Under the pieces are notes generated by a model. The model was not told the origin of the DNA and made no database searches. It saw only the letters and a program-made list of their open reading frames with translations. A DNA stretch of 24,499 nucleotides from Pelargonium cotyledonis (lineage: Eukaryota > Streptophyta > Magnoliopsida > Geraniales > Geraniaceae), in assembly GCA_036897625.1 (NCBI GenBank), contig JAYMTA010000763.1, positions 1 through 24,499 on the forward strand, given 5' to 3'. This document shows, one piece after another, positions 22,801 to 24,499 of this stretch; the stretch's first letter is position 1; every line of letters begins with the position of its first letter. The position numbers were made by a program, and so were the translations under genes.

Positions 22801-22956
22801 GCCGGCGTTGGAGCAAGAGTCCTCGTCGGCAACGTTGACAATAGAGGAGTTGAAGCTTCCAGAACTCTCCATTTGCCCCCCGGAGAGCTCCAGAAAGTTC
22901 TCCATCACCACCTCGACTGAACCAGCAGAAACCGCACTCAGATTAAGATCCAGCAT
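19832..22956 (-). CDS. APETALA2-like transcription factor, TOE1/RAP2.7 type, miR172 target
   Basis: A nuclear DNA-binding repressor of the euAP2 class, known for delaying flowering. Ten coding exons on the minus strand: 22460-22956, 22332-22357, 22085-22115, 21907-21994, 21669-21814, 21463-21507, 21279-21373, 21019-21176, 20517-20633 and 19832-20083. They total 1455 nt, or 484 aa, all GT-AG. The start MLDLNLS is the first in-frame ATG and gives an EAR-like motif; a second, LDLNLG, lies near residue 324. A basic nuclear signal ([16 protein letters not shown]) precedes AP2 domain 1 at about 146-209 ([37 protein letters not shown]). Domain 2 is at about 237-303 ([36 protein letters not shown]). 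Exons 2 and 3 are tiny (26 and 31 nt) and lie within domain 1. A miR172 site is in the last exon. The protein ends SRFFCRS. TOE1/RAP2.7 is preferred over AP2 itself because of the linkage to a CNOT4-like gene; I have not run a tree. Confidence 0.95.
19960..19980 (-). promoter_or_regulatory. miR172 target site
   Basis: Read on the minus strand, the site is CTGCAGCATCATCAGGATTC followed by T, the classic euAP2 form. Against miR172 it has one terminal mismatch and one G:U pair. It lies in coding exon 10, about 100 bases into the exon, encoding AASSGF, as is usual for AP2/TOE genes. It predicts mRNA cleavage and translational repression by miR172. Confidence 0.95.
20701..20955. mobile_element. 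Stowaway-like MITE in intron 8 of the AP2-like gene
   Basis: The left end TCCCCTCCTTCCCAAAATAA plus GTGTCCTG pairs with the right end, read inward as CTTCCTCTGTTCCAAATTAA plus GTGTCATC. Further inside, GAAGTTAGTTAT pairs with ATAACTAACTTC. The CTCCCTCCGTCCC-type ends and size of about 255 bases fit the Stowaway group (Tc1/mariner-type MITEs). The expected TA duplication is clear only on the right (TA, 20954-20955); the left side reads TG. The ends are diverged, so it is not young. Confidence 0.7.
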
Positions 22957-23300
22957 AGCTCCTCCTCTCCAATTCCACCTCCAACACCAATCACCACCCG
23001 CACACAACACACCTCAACCAAAACCTCACCTCCGGCGAGAAAGAAACCAGAAAATGCAGCGAAATAACCACCGTTCGAATCAACAAAACCTAATCACTAA
23101 CAAACTAGCCTCGCTAGCTACCTAGCAGCTCAATTAACACAGCCACAAGTCGATTGTGCGTGTCTAGGAGGAGAGGAGGTCCCCGGAGAAGTTCGATTCT
23201 GGTCGCCGGAGAAGAAGCATCGCCGGCGATTAGATTTGAGAGAGAGAGAGAGAGCGAGCAAAAAGTGGTTGGACTGTGAAATTGGTTGGAGCGAGAAGGA
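22957..23300 (-). promoter_or_regulatory. 5' leader and proximal promoter of the AP2-like gene
   Basis: On the minus strand the region is pyrimidine-rich, with a (CT)n run at about 23239-23254, typical of plant leaders and of GA-repeat (BPC) sites. A short upstream ORF (23164-23220) lies in it. GGAG followed by GTGAGG near 23029 could be a leader-intron donor, but no matching acceptor is obvious. The transcription start cannot be fixed. Confidence 0.5.
23164..23220 (-). CDS. Possible upstream ORF (18 codons) in the AP2-like leader
   Basis: The frame reads MLLLRRPESNFSGDLLSS and then a TAG stop, 207 bases before the main start. Its ATG has a G at -3, so it may be used. It counts as a uORF only if transcription starts above 23220, which the sequence does not prove. 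The peptide matches nothing I know. Confidence 0.35.
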   Translation of the reverse strand: MLLLRRPESNFSGDLLSS

Positions 23301-23349
23301 GAGGAAGAGTAGGCTCTAAAAGAGCAGATTGGACGTGTGAAGAACAAAA

Positions 23350-24330
23350 CAATCCACCACTAGGCTGTTATTGTTATTGAGAAATCTAGAGTTCACGCGA
23401 TCTATTTGGCGCGTGATGTCCACACGCTTACACGAGAAATAGAAGTGCCAACTTGTATTTTGTATCATTGTTTTGTTTTCACGTCCACGATTTTGGGTTA
23501 TAGGTTACATATGTATTGTATGAGTTAAAACATACGCTATACTTAACTCAACTCGAGAATTGATGAGTTTGTTGGAACAAGTGCTTCAAACGACCGAGTA
23601 GATAATCTGCTTGATACTACTCGTACAACAGTACCGAGATGAACGTAAGGGTCTTAGGGACTCAACATAATTAAGGGACAACTTTTCAAATAAATCACGT
23701 CAGACTAGCTTACCAAATAAAGATATTCGGACCTTACATTCAAACCTATAAAGGAAGTGCGGGAGTGCGTCGTATAACGATAAGACATAATGATAGTTGT
23801 AAAGGTTAGCACACATTTACTATGAAGAATTATAAAAATAATGTATGTTGATTAGACCGTGTCTGATTCAACAACATTGGCTTGTATTAAAAAAATATGA
23901 CTCCGATCGGAAGAAGTCTTGTTTTGCAAGGGAAAAGACTAGAGCAAAAGCTTGGGCAGCCGAGGAGTTTTGGTACTATTTACTTGGTCCGATTTTTATT
24001 GCAGTTAATATTATTATTCTCTTAATATACTCTTTTATCCTACACAAATTATATTAGAACGATACTACGGTTTTATTGGCGCTAAATTTTAACAATGTTA
24101 ACATACTATTTTAAAACTATTCATGCTATCATGTTGTTCGTGTTCTAACATTAAAACATCATGATTATAAATATTGTGTCCAAAACACATTTAAATCGCA
24201 TCGTGTTTATTTCGAGTCATGCGTGGGCTCAAATACCCAGCTATAACAAGAAAGGAGAGGAGTTGTAGAGTGACCGGTGGTTGATAGAGTGAAAAGTGAC
24301 TGTCACTTCTAAAAAAAAAGGAAAAATGAT
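23350..24330. other. Upstream spacer of the AP2-like gene, no gene seen
   Basis: AT-rich DNA that may hold distal promoter elements. A plus-strand frame at 23845-24057 is open but unlike any known protein. About 24100-24235 shows the CGTG/AACAC-type text of the dispersed repeat seen at 1243-1690. Confidence 0.45.
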
Positions 24331-24499
24331 CTTAGAGTTTCCTGTACTATCTCATTTATTCCACCGGGGTCTCTGTACTTTAGTTTGTTCCTGCGAGGTC
24401 ATAGTATCACATTTCTCGTTCCCGCGAGATCCATTACGTTAAATCACTAACGGAATCCGTCAAAACTAACTGACGGGGTTAGTTTTAAATATTAAAAAC
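24331..24499. mobile_element. Edge of a dispersed repeat, cut by the window end
   Basis: The text moves through repeated phrases (GGGTCTCTGTACTTTAGTTT, GTTCCTGCGAGGTC, GTTCCCGCGAGATCC) and then ACTAACGGAATCCGTCAA and CTGACGGGGTTAG. This phrase-repeat style resembles long terminal inverted repeats of plant Mutator-like elements. Only one end is in the window, so the class is inferred. Confidence 0.4.

Noticed and set aside
22465-22920. Plus-strand 151-codon open frame
   Set aside because: It is the antisense shadow of exon 1 of the AP2-like gene, open because that exon is GC-rich.
23845-24057. Plus-strand 70-codon open frame with a hydrophobic end
   Set aside because: The hydrophobic end is just AT-rich DNA (ATT/TTA codons), and no homology or promoter is evident.

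Overview
The window is nuclear DNA from a flowering plant, almost certainly a eudicot and probably a rosid. Rosaceae is only a guess from the look of the proteins and repeats. The evidence is AT-rich spacers, GT-AG introns, plant-specific gene families and several plant-type transposable elements. Three genes could be modelled exon by exon, and every reading frame closes.

(1) 820-4770, minus strand: a cytosolic ascorbate peroxidase (250 aa, 9 coding exons) with a long intron in its 5' leader. (2) 7920-14000, plus strand: a CNOT4-type RING/RRM/zinc-finger protein (987 aa, 12 coding exons, plus an intron in the 5' leader). (3) 19832-23300, minus strand: an APETALA2-like factor of the TOE1/RAP2.7 type (484 aa, 10 coding exons, two AP2 domains, EAR-like motifs and a miR172 target site). 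The peroxidase and CNOT4 genes are divergent; CNOT4 and the AP2 gene are convergent across about 5.5 kb of gene-poor DNA.

The spacers are mostly repeats. Between genes 1 and 2 lies a decayed LTR-type element, split by a 1.29-kb Mutator-like DNA transposon with long terminal inverted repeats and a 9-bp target duplication. A short tRNA-derived SINE with 13-bp target duplications follows. The 14.3-19.7 kb spacer holds a foldback element, a 100-bp tandem repeat and AACACG-rich repeat DNA, but no gene I can defend. The right edge (24331-24499) is the start of another repeat.

The genes do not form a pathway: they act in peroxide detoxification, CCR4-NOT ubiquitin ligase/RNA control, and flowering-time/floral repression. 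CNOT4-like and TOE-like genes also lie near each other in Arabidopsis as I recall, so that part looks like old microsynteny. I found no wholly new system. The most useful second looks are a 169-bp tandem repeat that copied a splice donor inside the peroxidase leader intron, a CNOT4 stop codon that overlaps a good splice donor, an upstream ORF in the AP2 leader, and the nested transposons.
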